A stretch of 64,000 nucleotides of DNA from JADJNW01 sp964517145 (GTDB lineage Bacteria > Bacteroidota > Bacteroidia > Chitinophagales > Saprospiraceae): assembly GCA_964517145.1 (NCBI GenBank), contig CAZFBN010000003.1:1-64000 (forward strand), given 5' to 3'. Every line of letters starts with the position of its first letter. Position 1 is the first letter of the stretch. The translations under genes and the position numbers were made by a program. Below the pieces are notes generated by a model that saw nothing but the letters and a program-made list of their open reading frames with translations, was not told where the DNA came from and made no database searches. Positions 1-9,689 of the stretch are shown one piece after another.

Positions 1-91
1 AGATACCAGCTAAGTTTATATATTAAATAAAATCTTTAATTTTAAACAACTTCATTTTAAAAACGTCAAATAAATAATTAAAAATGCTCCA

Positions 92-1618
92 TTACTTACT
101 AGATGTATCAAATAATTTAAATGCTTGATTCAATCGCTCCATGACTTTTTCTTTTCCGAGCAGCGCCATCATTTCAAACATCGCCGGTCCTTGCATCGTT
201 CCGGCAATTGCTATTCTTAAAATGGGAAACACCTCGCCGGGCTTCAGATGATTGTCAGCCAAAAATTGTTCTACTGTTTGTTGAACGGATGCCGCCTGCC
301 ATTGGCTGCTTTCCATTTGGTTAAGATTGTCAAGCAAATTATCAAAAAGCGCCCGGTTCTCTGGTTTCCAACGTTTATGAGCATTTGCAAAATCATAGTC
401 GCGCACGTCTTCAAAGCAGTAGTAGCCCTTGTCCCAAAAATCGCTCAACAATACCGCTCGCTCTTTCAGCAATGCGCAAAAGCCTTCTAAAAAAGCTTGA
501 TCTGGCTGATGTCCATGCGCTTCTATTATTGGACGCACCAATGTTGCCAAAGTCACAATATCACTGTTTAAAATATATTGTTGATTGAACCACTTGGCTT
601 TTTCAAAATCAAAACGCGCGCCAGCCTTCCCTACTTTTTCTACGGAGAATGCCGAAATAAGTTCCTCCATTGTAAAAATTTCTTGCTCGGTGCCCGGATT
701 CCAACCTAAAAATGCCATAAAATTCACGACTGCCTGCGGCAAAAACCCGAATTCGCGAAAGCCCACAAATGAATCCTCTGGCGTCTCCCCTTTCCAAGAT
801 AAAGGGAAAACCGGAATGCCAAGGCGAGTGCCGTCGCGCTTGCTGAGTTTTCCTTTGCCATCGGGTTTTAAAATCAAGGGTAAGTGTGCAAATTGTGGCA
901 TCGTTGTCTCCCAACCAAAGGCGCGGTATAGCAATACGTGGTGCGCTGTGCTTGGCAGCCATTCCTCGCCGCGAATCACATGCGTAATTTCCATCAAATG
1001 ATCGTCCACAATGTTCGCCAGGTGGTAAGTTGGCATACCATCCGCTTTCAGAATAACTTTATCATCCAGTTCATCACTTTGAAATGTCACCGCTCCTCGA
1101 ATTAAATCCTGAATATGAATGTCTTCTCCTGTCGGCACTTTCAAACGGATGACATAAGGCTCGCCACTGCTGATGCGGTGTTGTACTTCTGCTGCCGGCA
1201 AGGACAAGCTATTTTTCATGCGCAGACGCGTTGCGCCATCGTATTTGAAGGTTTTATCTTCCTCGCGGGCTGCATCAAGTGCTTCAGGCGTATCAAAAGC
1301 GTAGTAGGCATTGCCGTTTTCAAGGAGTTCTTCTGCATATTTTTGATAAATTGCCTTGCGGTCGGATTGGCGGTAAGGACCATAATTGCCACCAAAACCT
1401 GGACCTTCATCGGGTAACAAATTGCACCAGCGCAATGCTTCGATGATATACTCCTCAGCGCCAGGCACATAGCGCACCTGGTCGGTGTCTTCGATGCGCA
1501 AGATGAAAGTACCGTTGAATTTTTTTGCCAACAGATAATTGTACAAAGCCGTACGAATACCTCCAATATGCAATGCACCAGTTGGGCTGGGTGCAAAACG
1601 AACTCGAATATTTTTCAT
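92..1618 (-). CDS. gltX: Glutamyl-tRNA synthetase
   Basis: Charges tRNA-Glu with glutamate in the cytoplasm (class I aminoacyl-tRNA synthetase). The 508-residue product is close to the usual length. The N-terminus reads VRFAPSPTGALHIGG, the HIGH-type ATP signature, and the KMSKS-type loop appears as KLSKRDG at about residue 260, followed by the helical anticodon-binding C-terminal half. The start ATG is the only sensible one because the HIGH motif begins at about residue 10. It stands alone: 490 bp separate it from the divergently transcribed deacetylase, and no clear terminator is seen in the 91 bp downstream. Whether it is discriminating or also charges tRNA-Gln cannot be told here. Confidence 0.97.
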   Translation of the reverse strand: MKNIRVRFAPSPTGALHIGGIRTALYNYLLAKKFNGTFILRIEDTDQVRYVPGAEEYIIEALRWCNLLPDEGPGFGGNYGPYRQSDRKAIYQKYAEELLENGNAYYAFDTPEALDAAREEDKTFKYDGATRLRMKNSLSLPAAEVQHRISSGEPYVIRLKVPTGEDIHIQDLIRGAVTFQSDELDDKVILKADGMPTYHLANIVDDHLMEITHVIRGEEWLPSTAHHVLLYRAFGWETTMPQFAHLPLILKPDGKGKLSKRDGTRLGIPVFPLSWKGETPEDSFVGFREFGFLPQAVVNFMAFLGWNPGTEQEIFTMEELISAFSVEKVGKAGARFDFEKAKWFNQQYILNSDIVTLATLVRPIIEAHGHQPDQAFLEGFCALLKERAVLLSDFWDKGYYCFEDVRDYDFANAHKRWKPENRALFDNLLDNLNQMESSQWQAASVQQTVEQFLADNHLKPGEVFPILRIAIAGTMQGPAMFEMMALLGKEKVMERLNQAFKLFDTSSK

Positions 1619-2109
1619 GGATCAAAACGTTTGACTTATTTTCTCAAATTCCGTCTAAAAAAATGTGCTTTCTTTATTAAAAATCTAGCAGCGAATGTTC
1701 GCTTTCAGACGTTGTATCAGTGAATTACACGCTTTTGCCCTTCCAAACCGGTACGCCCTTTTTAAAAAATTTTTCCAATAATTAGCCATTGGCATCTAAG
1801 TTGTCGAGCAGTTTAATAGCCAATAGTCGAAAGTTTTATCAGCTTGATAATCAGAAAATTATCAAAACTTAATGGCGTTTCAATCTGCTCAATTACCTAT
1901 GCTTGCTTCACCTGCAAAGGACTCGGAGCTGCAAATTTAAAGAATTTCAAAGAGCTTGCCACCCTGATTATTGGAAAACACCAGAATTGGCAGAAAAGTA
2001 GCACTTCGGGATGAATCGATCAGTGGAGATTAGTAACTGCCCGTTTCTACTTGTCAAACGTTGGTTTTAATTCAAATTATTTACCCTGACATATCAAAAA
2101 TATTGCTCT
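1619..2109. other. Intergenic region, no gene recognised
   Basis: A 491-bp spacer between the divergent gltX and deacetylase genes. I find no ORF with family resemblance, no tRNA-like fold and no tandem repeat. It must contain promoters for both flanking genes, but no convincing TAnnTTTG box was found close to either start. Confidence 0.5.
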
Positions 2110-2763
2110 ATGTATCTTGTAAAAACGCCACAATTTATTCAAAATCTGTTCCCTAACTTTACTTGGCGCATTCCGACTCAAGAAAAGGTGCTGTATCTTA
2201 CGTTTGACGATGGACCCATCCCGGAAGTGACCCCTTGGGTGCTCGAACAACTGGATGCCCACCAAGCCAAAGCTACTTTTTTCTGTGTAGGCGACAATAT
2301 TCGCAAGCATCCGGAAGTATTTCAGCAGGTAAAATCACAGGGACATTCTATTGGAAATCATACGTTTAACCACCTCAACGGTTGGCTTACGGATAACATT
2401 CCCTATTTTCACAATGTGAGAAATGCTTCCAATTTGGTGCAAACGGTTTTGTTCCGCCCGCCGTATGGACGCCTGAAGCCGAAGCAAGCCCAATTTTTGC
2501 AACGCCACTACCGCATTGTCATGTGGGATGTACTGAGCGGCGATTTTGATGCCACTATTTCCGCTGAACGATGCCTGGCAAATGTGCTTGAAAATGCCAA
2601 ACGCGGCTCCATCATTGTATTTCACGATAGTCTAAAAACCATCGAAAAGCTGCTGTATGTGCTTCCACGCGTGTTGACGCATTTTTCGGAGCTGGGCTAC
2701 GGATTTAAAGCATTAGAAGAAAAGGTGCTGTCGCAATCATTTCAAGAACAGCGCATTGCTTAG
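2110..2763 (+). CDS. Polysaccharide deacetylase (NodB domain) family protein
   Basis: Carbohydrate esterase family 4 protein that would remove acetyl groups from N-acetylglucosamine-containing polymers. NodB motif 1 is clear (LTFDDGP, about residues 30-36), motif 2 is HTFNH (metal-binding histidines, about residue 83), motif 3 is RPPYG, and the C-terminal IVFHDS supplies the last conserved histidine. At 217 residues it is a minimal catalytic domain without signal peptide or membrane anchor, as is usual for the Bacteroidota version. It is transcribed alone and converges on nadK. The substrate (peptidoglycan or exopolysaccharide) is not shown by the sequence. Confidence 0.9.
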   Translation: MYLVKTPQFIQNLFPNFTWRIPTQEKVLYLTFDDGPIPEVTPWVLEQLDAHQAKATFFCVGDNIRKHPEVFQQVKSQGHSIGNHTFNHLNGWLTDNIPYFHNVRNASNLVQTVLFRPPYGRLKPKQAQFLQRHYRIVMWDVLSGDFDATISAERCLANVLENAKRGSIIVFHDSLKTIEKLLYVLPRVLTHFSELGYGFKALEEKVLSQSFQEQRIA

Positions 2764-2863
2764 TGAATTTGCTCATTAAAATGTAATACAAAGGACTTGC
2801 GTCAAAGACACGAAATCGCACCAAATCTTTTGTAAAGCTTTGTTTTTCAAGAATTTGTACAGG

Positions 2864-3748
2864 TCAATAATTTCTCGAATCTACCCCCCAAATCAGCTTG
2901 TCGCGAATGGTACGCAGGAAGCTAACGTCTTCTAATTGTACAATTTTTACTGTAAAATCATTTTTACGGACGGCAAGCTGATGCGCAGCGGTTATCACTT
3001 CAAAACGAGAATCCAACGTACAAAGGAAATTTTCTGCACGCCCTTCTATTTCAAAAGAAATGATAGAATTGTCAGAAATGACAATTGGGCGTACACTCAA
3101 ATTGTGCGGCGCGACTGGGGTTATGACAAAATTACCCGAATTCGGGAATATAATGGGTCCGCCACAACTCAGCGAATACCCTGTTGAACCCGTTGGGGTA
3201 GCCACAATCAATCCATCTGCCCAGTAAGAATTGAGGTAAGCGCCATTGACGTAGGTATGAATGGTAATCATGGAGGAAGTGTCGCGTTTGAGCAGCGTAC
3301 AATCGTTGAGCGCAAAGCGGTCGTTTCCAAAAAGAGGCAAATTGGACTCCAGGTACAGCAAGCCGCGCTCTTCGATCTGATACATGCCGCGTTTCAACAA
3401 TTGAATGGCTTCGGCAATGCGTTTTTTTTCGATGCTCGCCAAAAAGCCAAGTCTTCCTAAATTAATGCCCAAAATCGGCACTCCACTGTCGCGCACGTGC
3501 AGCAGCGCTGACAAAATCGTGCCGTCACCGCCAAGTGTAATTAAAAAATCGAATTTTTTAATAGTCAGATCAATGTACCCTTCAAAAACGCCCACATCTC
3601 GTTTGAAGTGAATATGCGTTTTCAAATCCTCCAGATACGGCGCATAAACATAAACCGTAATACCTTCGTCGTGTAGGGTGTCAAATAAATACTGGATGTG
3701 TGGAGCGTCGCTTTCTTTAAACTCTCGGCTGAAAACTATAACCTGCAT
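2864..3748 (-). CDS. nadK: NAD kinase
   Basis: Phosphorylates NAD to NADP with ATP or polyphosphate. The 294-residue protein has the family hallmarks: the GGDGT motif (ITLGGDGTILSA, about residues 72-83), an NLGRLGFLA segment, and the nucleotide-binding TPTGSTGYSLSCGGPI stretch at about residues 184-199. Length is typical for bacterial NadK. It converges on the deacetylase gene. Upstream, only 66 bp of a GGAAT-rich spacer separate its start from the end of the Omp85-like gene, so the two could be cotranscribed. Confidence 0.96.
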   Translation of the reverse strand: MQVIVFSREFKESDAPHIQYLFDTLHDEGITVYVYAPYLEDLKTHIHFKRDVGVFEGYIDLTIKKFDFLITLGGDGTILSALLHVRDSGVPILGINLGRLGFLASIEKKRIAEAIQLLKRGMYQIEERGLLYLESNLPLFGNDRFALNDCTLLKRDTSSMITIHTYVNGAYLNSYWADGLIVATPTGSTGYSLSCGGPIIFPNSGNFVITPVAPHNLSVRPIVISDNSIISFEIEGRAENFLCTLDSRFEVITAAHQLAVRKNDFTVKIVQLEDVSFLRTIRDKLIWGVDSRNY

Positions 3749-3814
3749 TACAATGGAATGTTGGAATAATGGAATATTGGAATGCTAGAGTTTATCCACG
3801 ATTCCAAGCTTCCT

Positions 3815-5209
3815 TTAAATGTTCAAATTGATGTGTAAAAATAAACCTTTTTCTAAAAGATGGTTGACACTATATTCGATTTGCAGCACTTTATCGTAGA
3901 AAAATACGAAATCCAAACCAAGCCCGCCGCCCCACAGCAAACGGTTAGCCAGTGGATTATTTACCTCATAATAAGGCTCGTGTACATAGCCAAAATCGCT
4001 ATTTAAACCCAGGAAAATTTTTATAGGCATTGAACGGAACTGCCGAATGGGCATCAATCGCCCCATTTTCATTTGATTTTCAAGCAGTTTGAAACGGGTA
4101 TTGGTTTTTATAAACCCCATATCCATTCCATCCACGATGTAATAATCGTAGCCATGCAAGTAATTTTTACCAAATCCCAACGCACGATTGTCGCTGTAAG
4201 GTTGCCTGCTGCGAATCAGCGAAATTTTACCGCCCGTTTTAAATGCCATGCTCAGCCGCGAGGTCAACGAATAATATTTGTCAAAATAAGCAAAAAGCGT
4301 CAGCGCATTCCGATCGTCAAAAAAGCCTAGCCCGTCGCGCTCGAGGCGCAGCGAGATGTATTGCCCATCCATCGGATACGGACGCACATCGCGGCTATCA
4401 AAAGTAAACTGGTAGGCAAAAGAAAGATAGCGTTGCAAATCTTCACCGTGCTGAAAAAAGTGCGGATTTAAATAATTAGAAATAGAATCATCCACCGAAT
4501 TCTGCCGATAGCTCAGAAAAAACTGATGAAAAGTGCGCATGCCAGGGCGGTAGGTCAAGCCCATTTGTGCCCGAAAACGCGCGTAGAGAAAGTCATCTTC
4601 ATCTCGAAAAAAAAGTTGTTTGTTACCCGCCGTGGCATAGTTCACTTCGCGATTGCGGGCATAAGAAGCTTCGGCAGACATGCCCAGGGTTTGCGCGCGG
4701 TTGATGTATGGAAGAGCATAACTCGCAAAATAACTATGCGTGTAGCCATATTTAGCGCCCATTTTAAAGCGGTCGCCGCGCCCGGTAAAATTGGTATGGG
4801 TAAAATCTGACCCAAAATTAACGCGCTGCAAGGAGCGTTTTTGTTCTACCCACCAGACATTAAAATTGCGGTCTGCCAACTCAAAATAAGGCACCGGATA
4901 CAAATACCAGGCTTCATCTACTTTGACATATACATTGTGGTGAGTGGAATCAAGCGGCGTAGGTTCGGTATGAATGGTTACTTTGTTAAACAGACTGGTA
5001 TTCAGCACCATCTGAGTGCTTACTTTGACGCGCTCCGGCAAATCCATGACAGCGATGCTATCTCCCTGTTTTACCTGCAACTCACGCAAGATAATTGCAT
5101 CTTTTGTTCTCCGGTTGCCTTCTACAAAAATATGATCGATGTACACCGCATATTGGGCTACAGCATAAAAAGGTGCTAATAGCAAAAAAATCAATCCAAT
5201 TGTCCGCAT
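3815..5209 (-). CDS. Omp85-family outer membrane protein with one POTRA-like domain
   Basis: Predicted outer membrane barrel. Residues 1-18 form a signal peptide (MRTIGLIFLLLAPFYAVA). A POTRA-like segment follows at about residues 22-95 (IFVEGNRRTKDAIILRELQVKQGD...), with the remainder rich in alternating aromatic strands typical of a barrel, including a GKNYLHGYDYY segment like the conserved Omp85 loop. At 464 residues it is much shorter than BamA (about 800 residues, five POTRA domains), so it is probably an accessory Omp85 member rather than BamA itself. Substrate unknown. Lies just upstream of nadK on the same strand. Confidence 0.8.
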   Translation of the reverse strand: MRTIGLIFLLLAPFYAVAQYAVYIDHIFVEGNRRTKDAIILRELQVKQGDSIAVMDLPERVKVSTQMVLNTSLFNKVTIHTEPTPLDSTHHNVYVKVDEAWYLYPVPYFELADRNFNVWWVEQKRSLQRVNFGSDFTHTNFTGRGDRFKMGAKYGYTHSYFASYALPYINRAQTLGMSAEASYARNREVNYATAGNKQLFFRDEDDFLYARFRAQMGLTYRPGMRTFHQFFLSYRQNSVDDSISNYLNPHFFQHGEDLQRYLSFAYQFTFDSRDVRPYPMDGQYISLRLERDGLGFFDDRNALTLFAYFDKYYSLTSRLSMAFKTGGKISLIRSRQPYSDNRALGFGKNYLHGYDYYIVDGMDMGFIKTNTRFKLLENQMKMGRLMPIRQFRSMPIKIFLGLNSDFGYVHEPYYEVNNPLANRLLWGGGLGLDFVFFYDKVLQIEYSVNHLLEKGLFLHINLNI

Positions 5210-5386
5210 TTTCGCTTAGAATATGAATACAATTTAGCGCTTTTTAAGGAAATGGAAAGAAAGACGCCCGACAATTTTTTGTTTTAATATTTACCGAGAA
5301 AATGCCTGCTTGGATTTAGCGAGTCTAAAAGCGAGCAAATAAAATTTTATCAGAACAAAAAAACAGACACAGATTTTACTAAAACG

Positions 5387-6046
5387 CTATATATTCAAAT
5401 AGGACATCAGCGAGTCATACCGTTCTTTGAGGGTGTCCAAATATTCTGCTTCGTTGAAAGAAGCTTTAATAATATAATTGAATCGAGTGTAAGTTGCCAA
5501 AATGGCATTGATATTCTGCGTATTCACTTTAATAGTTACAGTCACTTCTGTATCGTCGGGAGCTGAGGAGACAAAAGAACTTAAAATAACAGCGTTTTCC
5601 GATTCTACAATCCGCGCAATTTCTGCAAGTGAATAATCGTGGCGATGGGTTTCCAATACAATAATGCTGCCTGGATCGCTAAAAGCTGCCATACTCGCAA
5701 AATACCGAAGCAAATCCTCCTGCGTCACCACGCCTGCATAATTGCCTTCGTCATCCACCACTGCCACGAGCGTGAGCTGGTACTCTGCAAGTACGCGCAT
5801 CACTTCGTATATATGATCTCGACTATGCACATACGGATGACTCAAGGATAAACTATAAGAACCAACTGGCTCAGTGGCATCAAAATTCAAGATGTCGTCT
5901 TCCGAAATCAGCCCCAGCAACTGCTGGTTATTCACAATCGGCAAATGCCGCACATAAAATTCATTCATCATGCCAAGTCCTTCTTCGCCCGTATCAGAGG
6001 TGCGAAGCGGAATAATCTCGTCGGATACTAACTCTTCTGCGATCAT
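5387..6046 (-). CDS. CBS-domain protein
   Basis: Two CBS domains occupy about residues 1-125 (one around HLPIVNNQQLLGLISEDDIL, one around LTLVAVVDDEGNYAGVVTQEDLL); such pairs bind adenine nucleotides and act as energy or ligand sensors. The last 80 residues look like an ACT-like regulatory fold (SIIVLETHRHDYSLAEIARIVE, then alternating beta strands). The 219-residue protein has no catalytic domain, so it is a stand-alone sensor. The partner is not evident from the neighbours; about 177 bp separate its 3' end from the Omp85 gene. Confidence 0.82.
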   Translation of the reverse strand: MIAEELVSDEIIPLRTSDTGEEGLGMMNEFYVRHLPIVNNQQLLGLISEDDILNFDATEPVGSYSLSLSHPYVHSRDHIYEVMRVLAEYQLTLVAVVDDEGNYAGVVTQEDLLRYFASMAAFSDPGSIIVLETHRHDYSLAEIARIVESENAVILSSFVSSAPDDTEVTVTIKVNTQNINAILATYTRFNYIIKASFNEAEYLDTLKERYDSLMSYLNI

Positions 6047-6247
6047 GTGAGGGTCGTCATTTTACTATAAAACGAATTGACAATCTTGTGTGTTGGCTAT
6101 CAAATTGTTAAAAAGTGTATTGAGGGTCAGAATTTAATGCACGTTTACGAAAGTCTGAAAAATTTTGTAAACGCAAGAAACATCTTTTTACAAAGGTTAG
6201 ACAAACCTTAACACAGTTGTGTGCCCTTTGCGCTGCGTTTTTTTGTT

Positions 6248-7081
6248 TCAGCCCAACAATTTCTTTTTTTGTGCAGCAAACTCTTCTTCGGTCAGCAATC
6301 CTTTTTCCCGCAGGTCGCCCAAGCGCTTGAGTTGATCCAGCAAATCGTTGCCTTGCAATTCCAACACGGCTTCTTCATTTTCTACCGGCGGCATTTCCAG
6401 GGTTTCTTTTACCATTTCAACGGTTTCAGCAGGTTGTTGCTGCAAGCGAAAGCCATTTTTTTCAAATTCCTCAAATTCCGGCTGAATGCGCACATACGCC
6501 AGCGCGTCGTGGCTTTTGATGCGTTTGAAATCATTAAAACCCAACTCCACTGCCTTGTCCAAATGATAAAGTGCCTGCTCTGGTTTTTCATTCAAAGAAT
6601 AAGCGCAAGCCAGATTAAAATGCACAGCAATGTCGCGCGGATCGAGTTTCAAAGCTTTTTGAAAATCTTCAATCGCACCATCATAATCAAAATCGCGGAA
6701 TTTGCGAATGCCGCTGTTTTTCAGGTCACTATTGTCCACACGCGTTGGCGTAGATTGGCGTTCTTCCCGACGATATTCACGGTATGATTCCCGCTGTTCG
6801 TGCCGCTGCATACTGCGGTCATAATAAGGTCGCTCGCGCTGAAAATCAGGATTACTGCGGCGTCTCCCTTCAATGAATTGCTTGTTATATTTTGCATCAA
6901 AGGTATCTTTATCCGTTGTAAAAAACACAATGGCGTCAATAATGCCAATGACCCACATGAGCGGAAACCAGCAAAATATGAGATAAAAGAAACCTAGTCC
7001 ACCCTGCCCCAAGTAAAACCGGTGCACGCCAAATCCTCCCAAAAACAAAGCCAAAATACCCGCTACATTTTTATCCTTCAT
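6248..7081 (-). CDS. TM2-domain membrane protein with TPR and SHOCT segments
   Basis: Three modules are visible in 277 residues. The N-terminus is a TM2 domain (residues 1-70: two hydrophobic helices around GGFGVHRFYLGQ and a DAIVFFTTD end). A charged Arg-rich linker follows (about 70-120). A short TPR block at about 125-200 (DFDYDGAIEDFQKALKLDP and the next helix pair) is followed by a C-terminal SHOCT-like helix (LGDLREKGLLTEEEFAAQKKKLL). TM2 and SHOCT modules are common in membrane-associated proteins of unknown role. No operon partner: 276 bp to the upstream gene and 200 bp downstream. Function unknown. Confidence 0.8.
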   Translation of the reverse strand: MKDKNVAGILALFLGGFGVHRFYLGQGGLGFFYLIFCWFPLMWVIGIIDAIVFFTTDKDTFDAKYNKQFIEGRRRSNPDFQRERPYYDRSMQRHEQRESYREYRREERQSTPTRVDNSDLKNSGIRKFRDFDYDGAIEDFQKALKLDPRDIAVHFNLACAYSLNEKPEQALYHLDKAVELGFNDFKRIKSHDALAYVRIQPEFEEFEKNGFRLQQQPAETVEMVKETLEMPPVENEEAVLELQGNDLLDQLKRLGDLREKGLLTEEEFAAQKKKLLG

Positions 7082-7357
7082 ACCTGTGTATTAAAACTTT
7101 AGACTTTAGAAATTAAACAATAGATGCTAGATATTGCTAATCAATTGTTTATAAAAATGGTTGCCACAAGGGTGTACAAACTTCTCTCCTTTTTTGGAGG
7201 CTCGTTCGTGCTTGGCTTCGCGGCAGATTTTTATAGGTACAATATTTTTGTAAAACCCTTTACCTATTGTTCAATCCACATTTATTGTACAATTATAAAG
7301 ACATTTAGGCAAGAATTGTTGTAAAGTGTCCTGTTTTGTACTTTAACTTTTTTAGAC

Positions 7358-8608
7358 TTAGTGAAGTAGAATTTTACAGGTCAAAATCGTGAAATCATCC
7401 GGATAGGTTTGTTCGCCTTTAAACGATTCGATCTTGTCCATCAACAACTTATTGAAAATAGAAGCGGAAACATCGTAGTTGTTTTTTACAAAATCGTGTA
7501 GCATTTTTTCGCTCAGAAAGTCGCCGTTTTTGTTGCGAATGTCGGTCAAACCATCGGTAAAAGCCAGAATCAGCGCGGATTCGTCGAGGTAATGCTCGCC
7601 TACTTCGATTTCCGGCAGTTCCGTGAAGGAGCCCAGCATAGTGCAGCCTTGATCGAGGAAGTAAAACTCATCCACCGTAGCAACGACCGGCGGATTGTGC
7701 CCGGCATTGACGTAGCACAGCTTGTGTTCGTTGATGTCGTATTCTGCAATAAAAAAAGTGATGAACCAGTCGCCTTCTGTAATTAAATTGACCGAACGGT
7801 TCAAATCGCGCACAAAGTCATCCAGCGCCGAGCGTTTGTTAATCAGCGTATGAAAATTTGCCTGAAAATTAGCCATCAGCAGCGCCGCCGCTACGCCTTT
7901 GCCCGAAATGTCACCTACACAAAAAACGATTTTGCCATCTTCAAATTCAATAAAATCAAAATAATCGCCGCCTACGCCCAAAACGGGTTTGTAAATGCTT
8001 GCCAGCTCGTAGCAACTTTTATTTGGCAATGTTTTTGGAATGAGCCGCCGTTGAATTTCGCTGCCCAGTTCAATTTCGCGTTTTAATCGCTCCTGCTCCA
8101 GCTGCCGTTTGAACAAACGTTTATTTTCAATGGCTACGGCAATGATATTGGTGATGGTTGTGATGAATTGTACCTTGCTGTACATGTCTTCATCGTCGTT
8201 GAAACCTCCAATAAAAACATAGGCGATGGCGTGCTCTTTGTGCCGAACGGGAATCACCACGTCAAACTCGCGCAGCAGCGGATGATCGGCGTCTTCCACG
8301 TTTTTTAGGTAGGTGTAGCGTTGTAGATACAAGGAAACGTCTTGATTCAGCAACTCTTCCGAAATGCCCAACGATGCCTCGCACGCCCAGCCGCGATCGC
8401 CGCGCACGTACAGCACCATCTTTTTGATACTCAGTTCCCAGCCCAGAAAAGACTGGTACATTTGGTACAATTCTTTAGCGGGCACATTGCTGTTGATAGC
8501 CTGCGTAATGCTTAGCAGTCGGTTTATTTGGAGTTGCTTCAGGTTTAAATCCCGCTCCAGCCGCTCTAACCTCGACATACTACTTTTTATCTCCGAAAAA
8601 TTAGACAT
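7358..8608 (-). CDS. GAF-like/PP2C (SpoIIE, RsbU-type) serine phosphatase
   Basis: Likely dephosphorylates an anti-sigma-factor antagonist or another phosphoserine protein. In 416 residues there is an N-terminal coiled-coil start, a GAF-like sensory region (about 30-165, ending before KRQLEQERLKREIELGSEIQRRL), and a PP2C/SpoIIE domain from about residue 190. Metal-binding aspartates are in GVGGDYFDF and VGDISGKGVAAALLMA, and further ones lie in AFTDGLTDI. The linker helix IQRRLIPKTLP is typical of RsbU-like proteins. No anti-sigma factor or STAS protein is adjacent, so the target is encoded elsewhere. The gene is divergent from the alpha/beta hydrolase. Confidence 0.9.
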   Translation of the reverse strand: MSNFSEIKSSMSRLERLERDLNLKQLQINRLLSITQAINSNVPAKELYQMYQSFLGWELSIKKMVLYVRGDRGWACEASLGISEELLNQDVSLYLQRYTYLKNVEDADHPLLREFDVVIPVRHKEHAIAYVFIGGFNDDEDMYSKVQFITTITNIIAVAIENKRLFKRQLEQERLKREIELGSEIQRRLIPKTLPNKSCYELASIYKPVLGVGGDYFDFIEFEDGKIVFCVGDISGKGVAAALLMANFQANFHTLINKRSALDDFVRDLNRSVNLITEGDWFITFFIAEYDINEHKLCYVNAGHNPPVVATVDEFYFLDQGCTMLGSFTELPEIEVGEHYLDESALILAFTDGLTDIRNKNGDFLSEKMLHDFVKNNYDVSASIFNKLLMDKIESFKGEQTYPDDFTILTCKILLH

Positions 8609-8697
8609 GGCAAAAATCCCTCCGAATCCTCATTCTTTTGTAGTAAAGATATAAAAAACCGAATTGCCTTTCTATTTTTATGCAATTTACCTTTACA

Positions 8698-8773
8698 AAT
8701 GTGAAAGATGAAATGCGAAATCTGAAAAGCCGCTTCTCATTTCAAAGCTCACAATTCAAATCTCACATTTTAG
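8698..8773. repeat. Word-iterated inverted repeat
   Basis: The spacer between two divergent genes has GTGAAAG, ATGAAAT, GCGAAAT and CTGAAAA in succession, followed by the complementary series (CATTTC, CTCAC, TTCAAAT, CTCACATTT). It can fold into an imperfect hairpin centred near the CCGC at about 8731. It is one of about ten such spacers in the window. Confidence 0.6.
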
Positions 8774-8776
8774 AAT

Positions 8777-9574
8777 ATGAAGTTTATAACGTTTCAAAAT
8801 AGCAAAATCGCTTACAAGACCGAAGGAAAAGGAACGGCGGTCGTTTTTGTTCACGGCTTTGGCGCGGATAGTACCTTGTGGGATGATTTTAAACCAGAGA
8901 TATTAAAGGCTGGTTATCAGGTTATTACAATTGATCTTCCTGGTTTTGGCAAGAGCGAATTGATAGAAAATGCTTCTATTGAAACCATGGCTGAAATGGT
9001 GCATGAACTCTTGTTGCAATTGAACCTTGAAAAAATCGTTTACATCGGTCATTCGATGGGTGGCTACATCGGCATGGCTTTTGCCGAAAAATACAGCGAC
9101 CGGCTCCTGGGGTTGGGCATGTTTCATTCGCATCCTTATGCCGACACAGCAGAGAAAAAAGAAGGACGCCGCCGCAGTATGGAAGTGGTGCGCGCCAAGG
9201 GTACGCCTTTGTTTGTCAAGCAATTAATTCCTGGTTTCTTCACGCCTAAATTTGCGAAAAGCAATTCTTTTGTGGTGGACAAACTGGTGCATCGTGCCTC
9301 CGTGTATTCGCCCGCTGCGATTATCAATGCGCTGCAAGCCATGCACGACCGTCCTGACCGCTCGGAAATTTTGAAAAACTTTCCACACCCAGTACTTTTT
9401 ATCATTGGCAAAGAGGATACCGCGGTGCCACAAGACGCCAGCATGAACCAAACCACACTACCCGCCGTGAGCTCCATTGTCATTTTAGAAGAAGTGGCAC
9501 ACATGGGCATGCTCGAAGCTCGAAAGAAATCACAACAAGCTGTATTAGAATTTTTACAATGGTGTGTGAAATAG
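8777..9574 (+). CDS. Alpha/beta-fold hydrolase
   Basis: Cytoplasmic serine hydrolase of 265 residues with no signal peptide. The oxyanion region is VFVHGFGAD (about 23-31), the nucleophile elbow is GHSMGG (about 95-100), the acid is in IGKEDTAVP (about 215) and the catalytic histidine is in VAHMGMLEA (about 242). A lid segment of about 60 residues lies between strands 6 and 7. The family covers esterases, lipases and C-C hydrolases, so the substrate cannot be assigned. Downstream is a 9-bp tandem repeat and the PrsW-like gene on the same strand. Confidence 0.9.
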   Translation: MKFITFQNSKIAYKTEGKGTAVVFVHGFGADSTLWDDFKPEILKAGYQVITIDLPGFGKSELIENASIETMAEMVHELLLQLNLEKIVYIGHSMGGYIGMAFAEKYSDRLLGLGMFHSHPYADTAEKKEGRRRSMEVVRAKGTPLFVKQLIPGFFTPKFAKSNSFVVDKLVHRASVYSPAAIINALQAMHDRPDRSEILKNFPHPVLFIIGKEDTAVPQDASMNQTTLPAVSSIVILEEVAHMGMLEARKKSQQAVLEFLQWCVK

Positions 9575-9618
9575 ATGCTGTTGATGCTATGGATGCTGTT
9601 GATACTATAGATACTATA
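9574..9618. repeat. 9-bp tandem repeat, five units
   Basis: Five consecutive units of GATGCTGTT, GATGCTATG, GATGCTGTT, GATACTATA and GATACTATA begin at the last base of the hydrolase stop codon. A second short direct repeat follows (TATC-GCGAAGC-AGTA, twice, to about 9658). The unit length is a multiple of three but no reading frame uses it. It sits in the 115-bp gap before the PrsW-like gene. Confidence 0.8.
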
Positions 9619-9689
9619 GCATCGCGAAGCGAGTATCCAAAGTATCGCGAAGCAAGTACCGCGCAGCTAGCAACAACAAAAAATTAAAA

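Noticed and set aside
7124..7324. 66-codon plus-strand ORF between the TM2 and PP2C genes
   Set aside because: No family resemblance, no promoter, and composition like the surrounding spacer.
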